This document shows, piece by piece, positions 16,597-25,339 of a stretch of 64,000 nt of DNA. Below the pieces are notes generated by a model. It did not search any database and was not told the origin of the DNA. It saw nothing but the letters and a program-made list of their open reading frames with translations. Position 1 is the stretch's first letter. Every line of letters begins with the position of its first letter. The translations under genes and the position numbers were made by a program. Where the stretch lies: NCBI GenBank assembly GCA_051985675.1, contig JBPYFJ010000051.1:4327-68326 (forward strand), in the 5' to 3' direction. This DNA is from JAFAXD01 sp051985675. Lineage in GTDB: Bacteria; Pseudomonadota; Alphaproteobacteria; Rhizobiales; Xanthobacteraceae.

Positions 16597-16998
16597 CTAT
16601 TGCGGGCATCGATAGTAGAGCGTTTCGAGTTCCGGTAGCCCCGCGAATACGCGCGCAACCTTGTTGTCGTCGATCACCTTGAGGGTGAGTTCCATATTGT
16701 CGAGCATCATATCGGTGGCGCAGGTCGCGACCAGATGCACCAGGTCACCGTCCTGCTTGCGCGTCTTGATCTTGCAGGTGGCGAGCTTGCCGCGCACCGA
16801 CCCGCCGTCGAGGATGAAACCACTTCCATGGATGTCGGCGTCCTTGGCAAAAGAAACGCGGCCCCCCTTTTTGGTGAAGACCTTGTTGCAGGCCGCCACG
16901 TCCGACGCCCAGACGCCGTTGATATCGGCTGCAGGTGCCAGCGTCGCCGAACTGAGCAGCATGGCCCCGAGCCACACGATTGTCCTGAAAGATGGCAC
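16597..16998 (-). CDS. Exported protein of unknown function
   Basis: About 133 residues, not recognised. An N-terminal signal peptide (FRTIVWLGAMLLSSATLAPA) is followed by a mature domain of about 110 residues with ADINGVWASDVAACNKVF near its start and four cysteines in total, which could form two disulfides. The pattern of an initial NGVWAS strand and a C-terminal ETLYYRCP recalls small lipocalin-like periplasmic proteins, without firm assignment. A GTG start at 16998, placed five bases after AGGAGG, is preferred to the GTG inside the ribosome site. Confidence 0.65.
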   Translation of the reverse strand: MPSFRTIVWLGAMLLSSATLAPAADINGVWASDVAACNKVFTKKGGRVSFAKDADIHGSGFILDGGSVRGKLATCKIKTRKQDGDLVHLVATCATDMMLDNMELTLKVIDDNKVARVFAGLPELETLYYRCPQ

Positions 16999-17038
16999 AC
17001 GCACCTCCTGCGTATTGATCTTGAAGACGCCGCTCGGC

Positions 17039-17518
17039 TTATCCGGCCCAGCTCAACGAGATTCCGACGTCGCCGGGCATCCCTTGGGGAAACTCGACGA
17101 TCTGGCAGCGGAGCTTGTATCCGTTCGGCTGAAGGCATCGTTGCCAAAACAGGTACATTTCCTTCGGAAGGCCGGTCAGCGTGTTCTCCCAGCCACGTTC
17201 CTGGTTGTTGATGGCGCGTCCGTTGTCGGTGCAGAGCCTGTTCGGGAAACGAAGAACTTGGACCTCGGTCAGACCATTGGCGGCGGCACGTTGGATGATC
17301 AGCGTTACTCGCCTGATCGCCTCTTGATCCGATACGCCGGACGGTTTCGACAGCCGTTCGATCAGCGCTTTCTTTTCAGCCTCGGTCGCCGCCTGCCGCC
17401 GCATGTACTCCGACGCCTTGTCGGCCTCTTTCTCGGCTATTTGCTTCATCAACGCCTTGGCCGTCGGCAGCTCGACCGGGGCGTCCTTCTTATCTTTCGC
17501 TGTCTTCTTTTCCGCCAT
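17039..17518 (-). CDS. Conserved-looking cytoplasmic protein of unknown function
   Basis: 159 residues, not recognised. It begins with a Lys-rich stretch (MAEKKTAKDKKDAPVE), continues with a long charged helix (residues about 15-60, rich in Glu, Lys and Ala), and ends in a folded domain with ERGWENTLTGLPKEMYLFW and two cysteines. There is no signal peptide or membrane segment. The ATG at 17518 has GGAGG upstream; the longer open frame lacks a site. It is divergent from ppk2 and shares with it a promoter region that carries an FNR-like box, so it may belong to the same low-oxygen response. Confidence 0.65.
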   Translation of the reverse strand: MAEKKTAKDKKDAPVELPTAKALMKQIAEKEADKASEYMRRQAATEAEKKALIERLSKPSGVSDQEAIRRVTLIIQRAAANGLTEVQVLRFPNRLCTDNGRAINNQERGWENTLTGLPKEMYLFWQRCLQPNGYKLRCQIVEFPQGMPGDVGISLSWAG

Positions 17519-17591
17519 GGCGTGGTCCTCCGTTGGAAAACAGCGGGTCGCGTTGAACGAGGAAGCATTTTCACAAGCTTCCAAGCGGAGA

Positions 17592-17605
17592 TTGACGTGG
17601 ATCAA
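17592..17605. promoter_or_regulatory. FNR/FixK-type binding site
   Basis: TTGACGTGGATCAA fits the FNR/FixK consensus TTGAT-N4-ATCAA in nine of ten specified positions. It is centred about 75 bp upstream of the ppk2 start and about 80 bp from the start of the divergent unknown gene, a normal distance for activation of either. It suggests induction at low oxygen. Confidence 0.6.
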
Positions 17606-17673
17606 GTCTCCCCGCAACCTGCAAGATACGTGAGCGCCGTGCGCGCTTCCAATGAACAATTAGGGAGGATGTC

Positions 17674-18489
17674 ATGGCGAAAAGCCCCCGAGGCGCCAAC
17701 GCCAGCCGGCCCAGAATGAAGCGAAAGGCCTATGAGAAGGAGCTGCGTAAACTGCAGGTCGAGCTTTGTCGGCTGCAGGACTGGGTGAAGCAGGAAGGCT
17801 TGCGCGTCATCATCGTGTTCGAGGGCCGCGACGCGGCCGGCAAGGGTGGCACCATCAAGGCGATCACCGAGCGTGTGAGCCCGCGCGTGTTCCGGGTCGT
17901 TGCGCTGCCGGCGCCGTCCGATCGCGAAAAGACCCAGATGTTCATTCAGCGCTACATCCAGCATTTTCCGGCGGCCGGCGAGATCGTCATCTTCGACCGC
18001 AGCTGGTACAACCGTGCTGGCGTCGAATATGTGATGGGGTTCTGCACGGAGCAGCAGCACCGCCACTTTTTACGCCTGTGTCCTGAAATCGAGTACTACG
18101 TCGTCCAGGGCGGAATTGTGCTGATCAAATTCTGGCTCGAGGTCGGCAAGGAGGAGCAGGAGCGGCGCTTCGCGGCGCGCATCGACGATCCGCTGCGGCA
18201 GTGGAAGTTGAGCCCGATGGATCTCGAGTCCTACCGGCGCTGGTATCAATATTCGAAGGCGCGCGACCTGATGCTGAAGGCGACGAACAGCAAGGACGCC
18301 CCCTGGCATATCATCCGCTCCGACGACAAGCGGCGCGCGCGACTGAATTGCATCTCGCACATTCTCAAGACCATTCGGCCCGGCCGCGCTTCGCGGCCGA
18401 AGGTCAAGCTGCCCAAGCGCTCGAACAAGGGCGAATACGACGACCAGGCGAGCCTCCGAGGCCAGCGTTTGGTCGCCGAGGTGTACTGA
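17674..18489 (+). CDS. ppk2: Polyphosphate kinase 2
   Basis: 271-residue PPK2-family enzyme that uses polyphosphate to phosphorylate nucleoside diphosphates or monophosphates. Walker A is GRDAAGKGG at residues 51-59 and Walker B is FDRSWYNR at about 107-114; the lid-type arginines and the LSPMDLES segment follow. It is a single-domain form. The ATG follows GGGAGGATGTC. An FNR/FixK-like box upstream suggests use when respiration fails. Whether it makes ATP or GTP cannot be told from the sequence. Confidence 0.93.
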   Translation: MAKSPRGANASRPRMKRKAYEKELRKLQVELCRLQDWVKQEGLRVIIVFEGRDAAGKGGTIKAITERVSPRVFRVVALPAPSDREKTQMFIQRYIQHFPAAGEIVIFDRSWYNRAGVEYVMGFCTEQQHRHFLRLCPEIEYYVVQGGIVLIKFWLEVGKEEQERRFAARIDDPLRQWKLSPMDLESYRRWYQYSKARDLMLKATNSKDAPWHIIRSDDKRRARLNCISHILKTIRPGRASRPKVKLPKRSNKGEYDDQASLRGQRLVAEVY

Positions 18490-18541
18490 TCCGGCTGTTT
18501 CATCTAGGAGGTAGCCGCGGGCAGGGTGGTTCTTGGTCGAC

Positions 18542-18778
18542 CTATTTTTTTGACCGGCGCGTCGGCGGGTAGTCCCGGCAAGCCTGCGAGCAGTAGCTGC
18601 TGGCCGCCGCGGACTGCCAGCCGACCTTGAGATAGCGGTTGAAGCAGGCCTGATATCCGCCGGCACAGACGGAACTGTCGTAGGGATAGCCTCGCGGCGT
18701 GTAAGTTGTGGCCTGGGCGTACGCGTTCTGCGCGAGCGCCAACTGCAGGAGCGTCAGGCCAACGATCGTTGAGCGCAT
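18542..18778 (-). CDS. Small exported cysteine-containing protein
   Basis: 78 residues, not recognised. The first 22 residues are a signal peptide (MRSTIVGLTLLQLALAQNAYA). The mature part of about 55 residues has four cysteines (VCAGGYQAC and YCSQAC), spaced to give two disulfides, and ends in a basic tail PPTRRSKK. The start at 18778 is supported by a strong GGAGGAGG site seven bases upstream. It lies between ppk2 (convergent) and the HlyD-family gene (same strand, upstream). Confidence 0.65.
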   Translation of the reverse strand: MRSTIVGLTLLQLALAQNAYAQATTYTPRGYPYDSSVCAGGYQACFNRYLKVGWQSAAASSYCSQACRDYPPTRRSKK

Positions 18779-18800
18779 TGTCCTCCTCCATTTTTTGTTC

Positions 18801-19940
18801 TCAATGCCCTTCCAGAAAGAGGTAGTTCTCCCAGCTGCGCATGCGCAGCAAAATCTTGCGCAGCAGCGAAACGTGATGCCAATGCTGGGTATAGATCGCG
18901 ACCTGCGCGGCCGCACCCGCCGGGATCTGGTAATTTGAAATATCCTCTTCGAGGTCGATAAGGGCGAGCGCGCGTCCACCCTCCGTCCGTGCCCCGTAAT
19001 CGACGAGCGCGCCCGAAGCCTGGATCTGGCCAGCCGCGATCGCATCAAGGACGGTCCTCACCCTGCCCCTGAATACGCGACCCGGCACGGCATCAAAGGC
19101 AACCTCGGCCTCGTCGCCCGCCCTGACCCGCTGCAATGAATTTTGCTGGAATGCGGCCCCGAGCCCCTGGTCACGGATGTCGGTGTTGACGAACGCCATC
19201 ACGGGCCGCAACGGCGCCGGGACGACGTACATTCCAGGCCGCAACGCCACCTGGGTCACAAATCCGTTGCCCGGTGCCCGCGTCACCGTCTGATCGAGAT
19301 CGTACTGGGCGTCTGCCAATTCGGCGGTCAGGCGAGCGACCGTCGTGTTCACGCCCTCGATATTCGACGAATAGGCGAGACGCGCCCGCTCTTGCTCCGC
19401 CTTGGCTCCGACCCAGGTCTGTTTGGATGCTTCGAGATTACGCGTCGCGGTATCGAGCGTCGCCTGGGCGACGACTTTTCGCTCGAACAGTTGCGACTGG
19501 CGGTCAAATTCCTGCTGTGCGAGCTCAAGCTGCGCGTTGGCCCGGTCGGCCGCCGCGGTCGCTTGGTCAAGCGAAGCCTTGAGCTGCTTCACGTTCTGCT
19601 CGGCCTCCGCGAGCGCCGCCTTTCTCTGCGTGACCACATACTCGTAGGGCTTTGGATCGATGCGAAACAGCACATCCCCTTCCTTGAGAGGGGCGTTCGT
19701 CTGGGCCGGCACGTCGATCACGCGGCCCCGCACCGAGGGCAGCACCGGGGTAACCGAGAAGTAGATACGTGCGTTGGTTGTGAACGGATGATTATAATTC
19801 ATGATCAGCAGGAGCAACACGATGCCGACGATTCCGCCCAGCGCCGCCGTCGCGAGCGACCATTGGTTGACCGGTATCTTGAAGACCTTGAAGACCACGT
19901 AGCAGATCGACACGTAAAGCAGGATCAGCAGGAGTTCCAT
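18801..19940 (-). CDS. HlyD/EmrA-family membrane fusion protein (YiaV-like)
   Basis: 379 residues. Two N-terminal hydrophobic segments (about 2-20 and 27-48) anchor it in the inner membrane. A lipoyl-like half (VRGRVIDVPAQTNAPLKEGDVLFRIDP), a long coiled-coil hairpin (about 95-215) and a second half-motif with a beta-barrel (TRAPGNGFVTQVALRPGMYV) follow. This is the layout of AaeA/EmrA-type adaptors and of E. coli YiaV/YibH. Its start overlaps the stop of the DUF3302 gene by one base (TAATG), so the two are translated together. It may export an unknown compound or maintain the envelope. Confidence 0.85.
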   Translation of the reverse strand: MELLLILLYVSICYVVFKVFKIPVNQWSLATAALGGIVGIVLLLLIMNYNHPFTTNARIYFSVTPVLPSVRGRVIDVPAQTNAPLKEGDVLFRIDPKPYEYVVTQRKAALAEAEQNVKQLKASLDQATAAADRANAQLELAQQEFDRQSQLFERKVVAQATLDTATRNLEASKQTWVGAKAEQERARLAYSSNIEGVNTTVARLTAELADAQYDLDQTVTRAPGNGFVTQVALRPGMYVVPAPLRPVMAFVNTDIRDQGLGAAFQQNSLQRVRAGDEAEVAFDAVPGRVFRGRVRTVLDAIAAGQIQASGALVDYGARTEGGRALALIDLEEDISNYQIPAGAAAQVAIYTQHWHHVSLLRKILLRMRSWENYLFLEGH

Positions 19941-20284
19941 TACCGGCCTCCCGTCCTTTTCTCGAGTTCAGCGATCCGGCGCCGCAGTTCCTCCAGTTCG
20001 TCCGGGTTCGGTTTTGCCGCATCAGGCTCGCCGTGCCGGCCCGAAAAACCCCAGCCGCGTTCCGGCCGGTAGGCCATCGCCCAGATCCAGAGGAACGGCC
20101 ACAGCGCGTGCAGCGTGAACAGGCTCACCCAACCGGCGGCGTGGATTGCGTCCTGGTGCGGATGCTCGCGTGCCTCCGCGATTTTGTAGGGGATGTCGTG
20201 AATTGCTATAATGGCGTAGAACAACACCACAACGACGAAGAACAGAAGAAAGAGCGCGAAGTAGTTGAGAAACGGGTCGCCCAT
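19940..20284 (-). CDS. DUF3302 inner-membrane protein (YiaW-like)
   Basis: 114 residues. Two strong hydrophobic segments (about residues 8-32 and 50-75) are followed by a cytoplasmic charged tail with a short coiled coil (DELEELRRRIAELEKRTG). MGDPFLNYFALFLLFFVVVVLF and LHALWPFLWIWAM match the YiaW/DUF3302 pattern, and partnership with a YiaV-like HlyD protein is the known arrangement. The ATG at 20284 is preferred to an earlier in-frame start because the extra residues are basic and not part of the family. Confidence 0.8.
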   Translation of the reverse strand: MGDPFLNYFALFLLFFVVVVLFYAIIAIHDIPYKIAEAREHPHQDAIHAAGWVSLFTLHALWPFLWIWAMAYRPERGWGFSGRHGEPDAAKPNPDELEELRRRIAELEKRTGGR

Positions 20285-20396
20285 GGCCGATACCTTATTC
20301 CCATGCTTTTCGCGAATCCAGAGGAACGCCTTGACGGCGCCAACGGGCCGCGCCTCTTGGAGATTGTAGCCGTCCATCGACAGGGGGCGAACGACG

Positions 20397-20609
20397 ATGT
20401 TTCACAGGATCAACGAGGCATTTATGGCGATGCTCGCCTCCGTACCGCCGCTGTTCACGGAAGCGGGTTCGCCGAACTTCTTTTTGGTGCGCGCGATGTT
20501 TGGGCTGATCATCATCGTGCTGATTGTCTACCTGATTGCGATGCGCCCGTTTCGCGCGGCGATTGTATCCTGCGTGCAGAAGGTATCGCAGCTGTTCGAT
20601 CGAAAGTGA
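20397..20609 (+). CDS. Possible small single-pass membrane protein
   Basis: 70 residues: an N-terminal amphipathic part, one clear hydrophobic segment (about residues 31-50, FGLIIIVLIVYLIAM) and a basic tail ending in FDRK. It is divergent from the YiaW-like gene with 112 bp between. GGGGGCGAACG upstream of the ATG could serve as a ribosome site. I do not recognise a family. Opposite-strand frames in the same place look less protein-like, but the gene remains tentative. Confidence 0.4.
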   Translation: MFHRINEAFMAMLASVPPLFTEAGSPNFFLVRAMFGLIIIVLIVYLIAMRPFRAAIVSCVQKVSQLFDRK

Positions 20610-20807
20610 TCGCACCTCCTGCGGCTTTGTCATTCGACGGCCTCGGCGCATTGTTCACCGTACCGGGCGCCGGGCTGCGACGATAAATTTTTCTCGTGCG
20701 CGCGTGCCAAGCTGGGATTCGGCAAGCGATGCGCTATACTGCACGCGCTCAAGGCGGAACGGGCGGCAACGTGTTCCAGGTCCGCCCGCAGGGCACCAGG
20801 CGCGACT

Positions 20808-20821
20808 TTGATCTAAAGCAA
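20808..20821. promoter_or_regulatory. FNR/FixK-like site upstream of the DUF3141 operon
   Basis: TTGATCTAAAGCAA has a perfect left half site TTGAT and a right half differing by one base from ATCAA. It is centred about 75 bp before the DUF3141 start. With the stronger box before ppk2, it suggests oxygen-dependent control of the fermentative operon. Confidence 0.5.
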
Positions 20822-20888
20822 CGGCCTGTCCTCGATCCGAGGGCATGCGAGCGCGGGCGGCGTGGGTTGTCTGCCGAGGGAGATCCCT

Positions 20889-23093
20889 ATGGTCTTACCT
20901 GCCATCGAATACATGACCGACGCTGCCCAGCGTACCTTGCTGTTCTGGGACGTGATGCGACAGCGCGGCAATCAATACCGCGAGCACCTCGCCGAGACCG
21001 TGCCCAACGTCCTCGACTACGAGATCGAACTGGTGGTCAGCGGCGCCACGCTCGAGCGGCCGGTCAATTACGGCCTCGTGCGCGTGATCCCGCCCAAAGG
21101 TGTCGAGATCGACCCCAAGCGCAGGCCGTTTGTGATCGTCGATCCGCGTGCCGGGCACGGACCTGGCATCGGGGGCTTCAAGGCCGACAGCGAAATCGGC
21201 GTTGCCATGAAGGCCGGCCACCCTTGCTACTTCATCGGGTTCCTGCCGGATCCGGTGCCGGGCCAAACCATCGAGGATGTCGCACGCGCCGAGGCGGTCT
21301 TTCTGGAGAAGGTGATCGCGCTGCACCCCGAGGCCGACGGCAAGCCCTGCGTGATCGGCAATTGCCAGGCCGGGTGGGCGGTCATGATGCTTGCGGCCGT
21401 GCGCCCCGAACTGTTCGGCCCGATCATCGTGGCGGGCTCGCCGCTGTCCTATTGGAACGGCGTGCATGGGCGAAATCCCATGCGTTACTCGGGCGGGCTC
21501 CTCGGCGGCAGCTGGCTCGCCGGGCTCACCGGCGACCTCGGCAACGGCAAGTTCGACGGCGCCTGGCTGGTGCAGAATTTCGAAAACCTCAACCCGTCGA
21601 ACACGCTGTGGACCAAGCAATACAATGTCTATTCCAAAGTAGACACCGAGGGTCCGCGCTATCTCGACTTCGAGCGCTGGTGGGGCGGCCACATCAATCT
21701 CAATGCCGAGGAAATGCAGTTCATTGTCGATGAGCTGTTTGTCGGCAACAAGCTCGTTACTGGCGAGGTTAGAACGTCGGACGGCAGGGCGGTCGACCTG
21801 CGCAACATCCACGCTCCGATCGTCGTGTTCTGTTCCGAGGGCGACAACATCACCCCGCCGCAACAGGCGCTCGGCTGGATCCTCGACCTCTACGACAGCG
21901 TCGACGATATCCGCGCCTACGGGCAGACTATCGTCTATTCGGTGCACGAGAAGATCGGTCACCTCGGCATCTTTGTATCGGGCGGCATTGCCCGGAAGGA
22001 GCACAGCGAGTTTTCCAGCAACATCGATCTCATCGACGTGCTGCCGCCCGGCCTCTACGAGGCGACCTTCGAACGCAAGGGCGCCGACACGGTGAACCCT
22101 GATCTCGCGGGCGGCGATTGGGTCATGCGCTGCGAGCACCGCACCCTTGACGACATCCGCGCGCTCGGCGGAAACGATCCGGCCGACGACCGCTGCTTCG
22201 CAACCGCGGCCCGGGTCTCCGAAATCAATCTCGCGTTCTACCGCACCTTCGCGCAACCATTCGTGCGCGCGCTCGCAAATCCGCCGATGGCTGAGTGGAT
22301 GCAGAAGCTGCATCCGCTGCGGATCACCTATGAGGTGTTTTCAGACGCAAACCCGATGATGGCGATGCTCAAGCCGATGACGGCTTGGGCACGCGAGCAT
22401 CGCAGCGCGGCGGCTCCGGACAATCCGTACCTCGGCTGGCAGGAGAATATGTCGGAGCAGATCGTCACTGCGCTCGACGCCTGGCGCGATGCGCGCGACC
22501 GCGCCGTGGAACAGACCTTCTTTGCGATCTACGGTTCGCCCACTTTGCAGTCGGCGGTCGGAATCGATCCCGCGAGCACGCGCCCCTTGCGTCGGCCGGC
22601 CAAGGATCCGTTGCATCAGGAATTGCTACACAAACAAGTGGCCGAACTGAAAGCCCGTATGCCGGCCGGGGGCGTGCGCGAAGCCACCATCCGCGCGCTG
22701 CTGTACGTCGGCCGGGCGCGAGGTGCGGTCGATGAGCGCGGGTTTGAGATCGTGCGGCGGATTCGCCGCGAGTTGCACGGGTCTGCTGTCCTCCAGCTGC
22801 CGGAATTCAAGGCGCTGGTACGCGAGCAGTTCTACATGCTGCTGATCGACGAAGACGCCGCGCTCACTGCGATCTCGAAGATGCTTCCGGAGGATGGCAC
22901 GTCACGCCGGCAGGCGCTTGAAGCCATCAAGCGCGTGTTGACTGCGGCCGGCACGATCGAGGGCGAAACGCAGGTGCGGCTAGCGCGGATCACCCGACTG
23001 TTCGACCCGGGCGATGTGCCGACCGGCGCCGAGAACGTCGTCCCTTTATCCCCGGCGCGGACCGAGTCGGAGACGCAAAGCAAGGCGTCGTAG
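20889..23093 (+). CDS. DUF3141 protein, PHA-synthase-like alpha/beta hydrolase
   Basis: About 734 residues. The N-terminal 370 residues form an alpha/beta-hydrolase domain. GNCQAGWAV (near residue 156) is the nucleophile elbow with cysteine in the PHA-synthase position, and FCSEGDNITPPQQALGW holds the acidic residue, with a histidine further on (HEKIGHLG). The C-terminal half is helical and specific to DUF3141 proteins. The family is related to poly(3-hydroxyalkanoate) synthases, but its reaction is not established. ATG 20889 has GAGGGAG upstream. It is the first gene of an operon with Pta, AckA and FabI. Confidence 0.85.
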   Translation: MVLPAIEYMTDAAQRTLLFWDVMRQRGNQYREHLAETVPNVLDYEIELVVSGATLERPVNYGLVRVIPPKGVEIDPKRRPFVIVDPRAGHGPGIGGFKADSEIGVAMKAGHPCYFIGFLPDPVPGQTIEDVARAEAVFLEKVIALHPEADGKPCVIGNCQAGWAVMMLAAVRPELFGPIIVAGSPLSYWNGVHGRNPMRYSGGLLGGSWLAGLTGDLGNGKFDGAWLVQNFENLNPSNTLWTKQYNVYSKVDTEGPRYLDFERWWGGHINLNAEEMQFIVDELFVGNKLVTGEVRTSDGRAVDLRNIHAPIVVFCSEGDNITPPQQALGWILDLYDSVDDIRAYGQTIVYSVHEKIGHLGIFVSGGIARKEHSEFSSNIDLIDVLPPGLYEATFERKGADTVNPDLAGGDWVMRCEHRTLDDIRALGGNDPADDRCFATAARVSEINLAFYRTFAQPFVRALANPPMAEWMQKLHPLRITYEVFSDANPMMAMLKPMTAWAREHRSAAAPDNPYLGWQENMSEQIVTALDAWRDARDRAVEQTFFAIYGSPTLQSAVGIDPASTRPLRRPAKDPLHQELLHKQVAELKARMPAGGVREATIRALLYVGRARGAVDERGFEIVRRIRRELHGSAVLQLPEFKALVREQFYMLLIDEDAALTAISKMLPEDGTSRRQALEAIKRVLTAAGTIEGETQVRLARITRLFDPGDVPTGAENVVPLSPARTESETQSKAS

Positions 23094-23122
23094 CGCAGTC
23101 ATCATCGCGGCGGGAGCTGGCC

Positions 23123-24118
23123 ATGCGGATCGAGGAAGACAGCGGCATCAGTCCGGCGGTTGCGCTCAGCCCGGCAGCGCATGCGCCCACAAGTAAGCAC
23201 GACCGTCTGATTGCGCGCGCCCAGGCGTTTCCGCCCGCAGCCACCCTGGTGGTGCACCCGTGCGATGAGACCTCGCTGCGGGGCGCGGTCGACGCGGCTG
23301 CCGCCCGCCTCATCGTCCCGATCCTGGTCGGGCCAGCGCGCAAGATTGCCGCCACCGCGCAGCAGTTCGGGCTCGACATCAGCCGCTTCGACGTCGTCGA
23401 CGCGCCGCACAGCGACGCCGCCGCCGCCAAGGCGGTCGAGCTCATTCACCAGGCCAAGGGCGAGCTCGTGATGAAGGGCAGCCTGCACACCGATGAGCTG
23501 ATGCGCGCCGTCACCTCGTCGGCAACCGGTCTGCGCACGGCGCGGCGCATCAGCCACGTGTTCATCATGGACGTGCCGACGCACACCGAGACCTTGTTCA
23601 TCACCGACGCAGCGATCAACATCGCGCCCGACCTCGATGCCAAGCGCGACATCGTGCAGAACGCGATCGATCTCTTCACCCAGATCGGGCTCGGCAAGCC
23701 ACGGGTCGCAATCCTGTCGGCGGTCGAAACCGTCACCACCAAGATCCCCTCGACCATTGAAGCTGCGGCGCTCTGCAAGATGGCGGATCGCGGCCAGATC
23801 ACCGGCGGCCAGCTCGACGGACCGCTCGCGTTCGACAATGCGATCGATCCGGAGGCGGCGCGCATCAAAGGCATAACATCGGCGGTCGCGGGTCGCGCCC
23901 AGATCCTGGTCGTCCCCGATCTCGAAGCCGGCAACATGCTCGCCAAGAATCTCACCTTCCTCGCGCGGGCCGATGCCGCCGGCATCGTGCTCGGGGCGCG
24001 GGTCCCGATCATTCTGACTTCACGGGCGGATTCGGTACGCACCCGCATGGCCTCGTGCGCGGTCGCGGCACTCTACGCGCATGCTCGCCGTGCCGGCGCG
24101 CCGCTAGCAGCCGCCTGA
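23123..24118 (+). CDS. pta: Phosphate acetyl/butyryltransferase
   Basis: 331-residue enzyme of the PTA_PTB family that converts acyl-CoA and phosphate to acyl-phosphate and CoA. The C-terminal part shows conserved stretches such as VTSSATGLRT, DAAINIAPDLDAKRDI and GQLDGPLAFDNAI. There is no N-terminal MaoC hydratase domain, unlike the bifunctional forms common in these bacteria. It begins 30 bases after the DUF3141 gene and ends 6 bases before ackA. With AckA it would make acetate and ATP from acetyl-CoA under low oxygen. Confidence 0.88.
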   Translation: MRIEEDSGISPAVALSPAAHAPTSKHDRLIARAQAFPPAATLVVHPCDETSLRGAVDAAAARLIVPILVGPARKIAATAQQFGLDISRFDVVDAPHSDAAAAKAVELIHQAKGELVMKGSLHTDELMRAVTSSATGLRTARRISHVFIMDVPTHTETLFITDAAINIAPDLDAKRDIVQNAIDLFTQIGLGKPRVAILSAVETVTTKIPSTIEAAALCKMADRGQITGGQLDGPLAFDNAIDPEAARIKGITSAVAGRAQILVVPDLEAGNMLAKNLTFLARADAAGIVLGARVPIILTSRADSVRTRMASCAVAALYAHARRAGAPLAAA

Positions 24119-24124
24119 GCCGCC

Positions 24125-25315
24125 ATGGACCCGATCCTGGTCGTCAACGCTGGGTCGTCGAGCGTCAAGTTCCAGGTATTCGCGATCGAAGGTGCGAGCG
24201 AGCTGACGCTCCAAATCAAGGGGCAGGTCGACGGTATTGGCACGCAGCCGCGCCTGCGGGGGCGCGCGCCGGGCGGGGTTGAAGCGGTCGACCAAAGCTA
24301 CGAACGCAGCGAGGTCCCCGACGTGCCGGCGGCACTCGCAAAGGCCGGCGCGTGGCTGCGCCAGCACTACGACATCACGCCGGTCGCAGTCGGACACCGC
24401 GTCGTGCACGGCGGGCCGCGCTACGATCGGCCGATCCTCGTCGACGCCGGCGTGCTCAAGAACCTTGAGCAGTACACTCCGCTCGCTCCGCTGCATCAGC
24501 CCAACAATCTGGCGCCGATCCGCTCGCTGCTCGCCCGCTCGCCGGATTTGCCGCAGGTCGCATGCTTCGACACCGCCTTTCACCGCGGGCATACGGCGGT
24601 CGCGGATCATTACGCGCTGCCGGAGAAGCTCTACGCCGAGGGCGTGCGGCGGTACGGCTTCCACGGCCTCTCCTATGAATACATCGCTCAGCGCCTGCCC
24701 GAGGTCGCTCCGGCCGCCGCACGCGGGCGCGTCATCGTCGCGCATCTCGGCAGCGGTGCCTCGATGTGCGCGCTGGCAGACGGCCGCAGCGTCGAAAGCT
24801 CGTTCGGCTTCACCGCGCTCGACGGCTTGCCGATGGGAACGCGGCCGGGCCAGCTCGATCCCGGCGTCGTGCTGTTTCTAATCGATCAAAAGAAAATGAG
24901 CGCAGCCGACGTGCAGCACATGTTCTATCACGAGAGTGGCCTGAAAGGCCTCTCCGGGATCAGCAACGACGTGCGCGAGCTCGAGGCGAGCGCCGATCCG
25001 CGCGCCAGCTTCGCGCTCGAGTATTTCGTCTACCGCGCCGGGCTTCATGCCGGCATGCTTGCAGCCGCGCTCGGCGGGCTTGATGCATTCGTGTTCACCG
25101 CCGGCATCGGCGAGAATTCCGTTACGCTGCGCGCCCGCATCGCCGAGAAGCTCAGCTGGCTCGGCGTCGTGCTCGATCCGGCGGCCAATGCCGCCCGCGC
25201 CACCTTGATCTCGCGACCGGAGAGCCGCGTTGCGGTCTACGTCATTCCGACCGACGAAGAGCTGATGATAGCGCGGCATACGCTCGCGCTGCTCGTGGCT
25301 CGCCGCAGCCAATGA
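24125..25315 (+). CDS. ackA: Acetate kinase
   Basis: 396 residues, normal length for the ASKHA-fold acetate kinase that makes ATP and acetate from acetyl-phosphate and ADP. NAGSSSVKF near the start is the first nucleotide-binding motif. CFDTAFH, RYGFHGLSYEY (with the catalytic-site histidine), AHLGSGASMCAL and FTAGIGENS complete the active site. It pairs with the upstream phosphate acyltransferase. Confidence 0.95.
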   Translation: MDPILVVNAGSSSVKFQVFAIEGASELTLQIKGQVDGIGTQPRLRGRAPGGVEAVDQSYERSEVPDVPAALAKAGAWLRQHYDITPVAVGHRVVHGGPRYDRPILVDAGVLKNLEQYTPLAPLHQPNNLAPIRSLLARSPDLPQVACFDTAFHRGHTAVADHYALPEKLYAEGVRRYGFHGLSYEYIAQRLPEVAPAAARGRVIVAHLGSGASMCALADGRSVESSFGFTALDGLPMGTRPGQLDPGVVLFLIDQKKMSAADVQHMFYHESGLKGLSGISNDVRELEASADPRASFALEYFVYRAGLHAGMLAAALGGLDAFVFTAGIGENSVTLRARIAEKLSWLGVVLDPAANAARATLISRPESRVAVYVIPTDEELMIARHTLALLVARRSQ

Positions 25316-25339
25316 ATGCCGCGCACCGGAGACCCCACC

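Noticed and set aside
20895..22313. Minus-strand open frame of 472 codons
   Set aside because: Fully antisense to the DUF3141 gene, with low-complexity Arg/Asp/His-rich translation typical of shadow frames.
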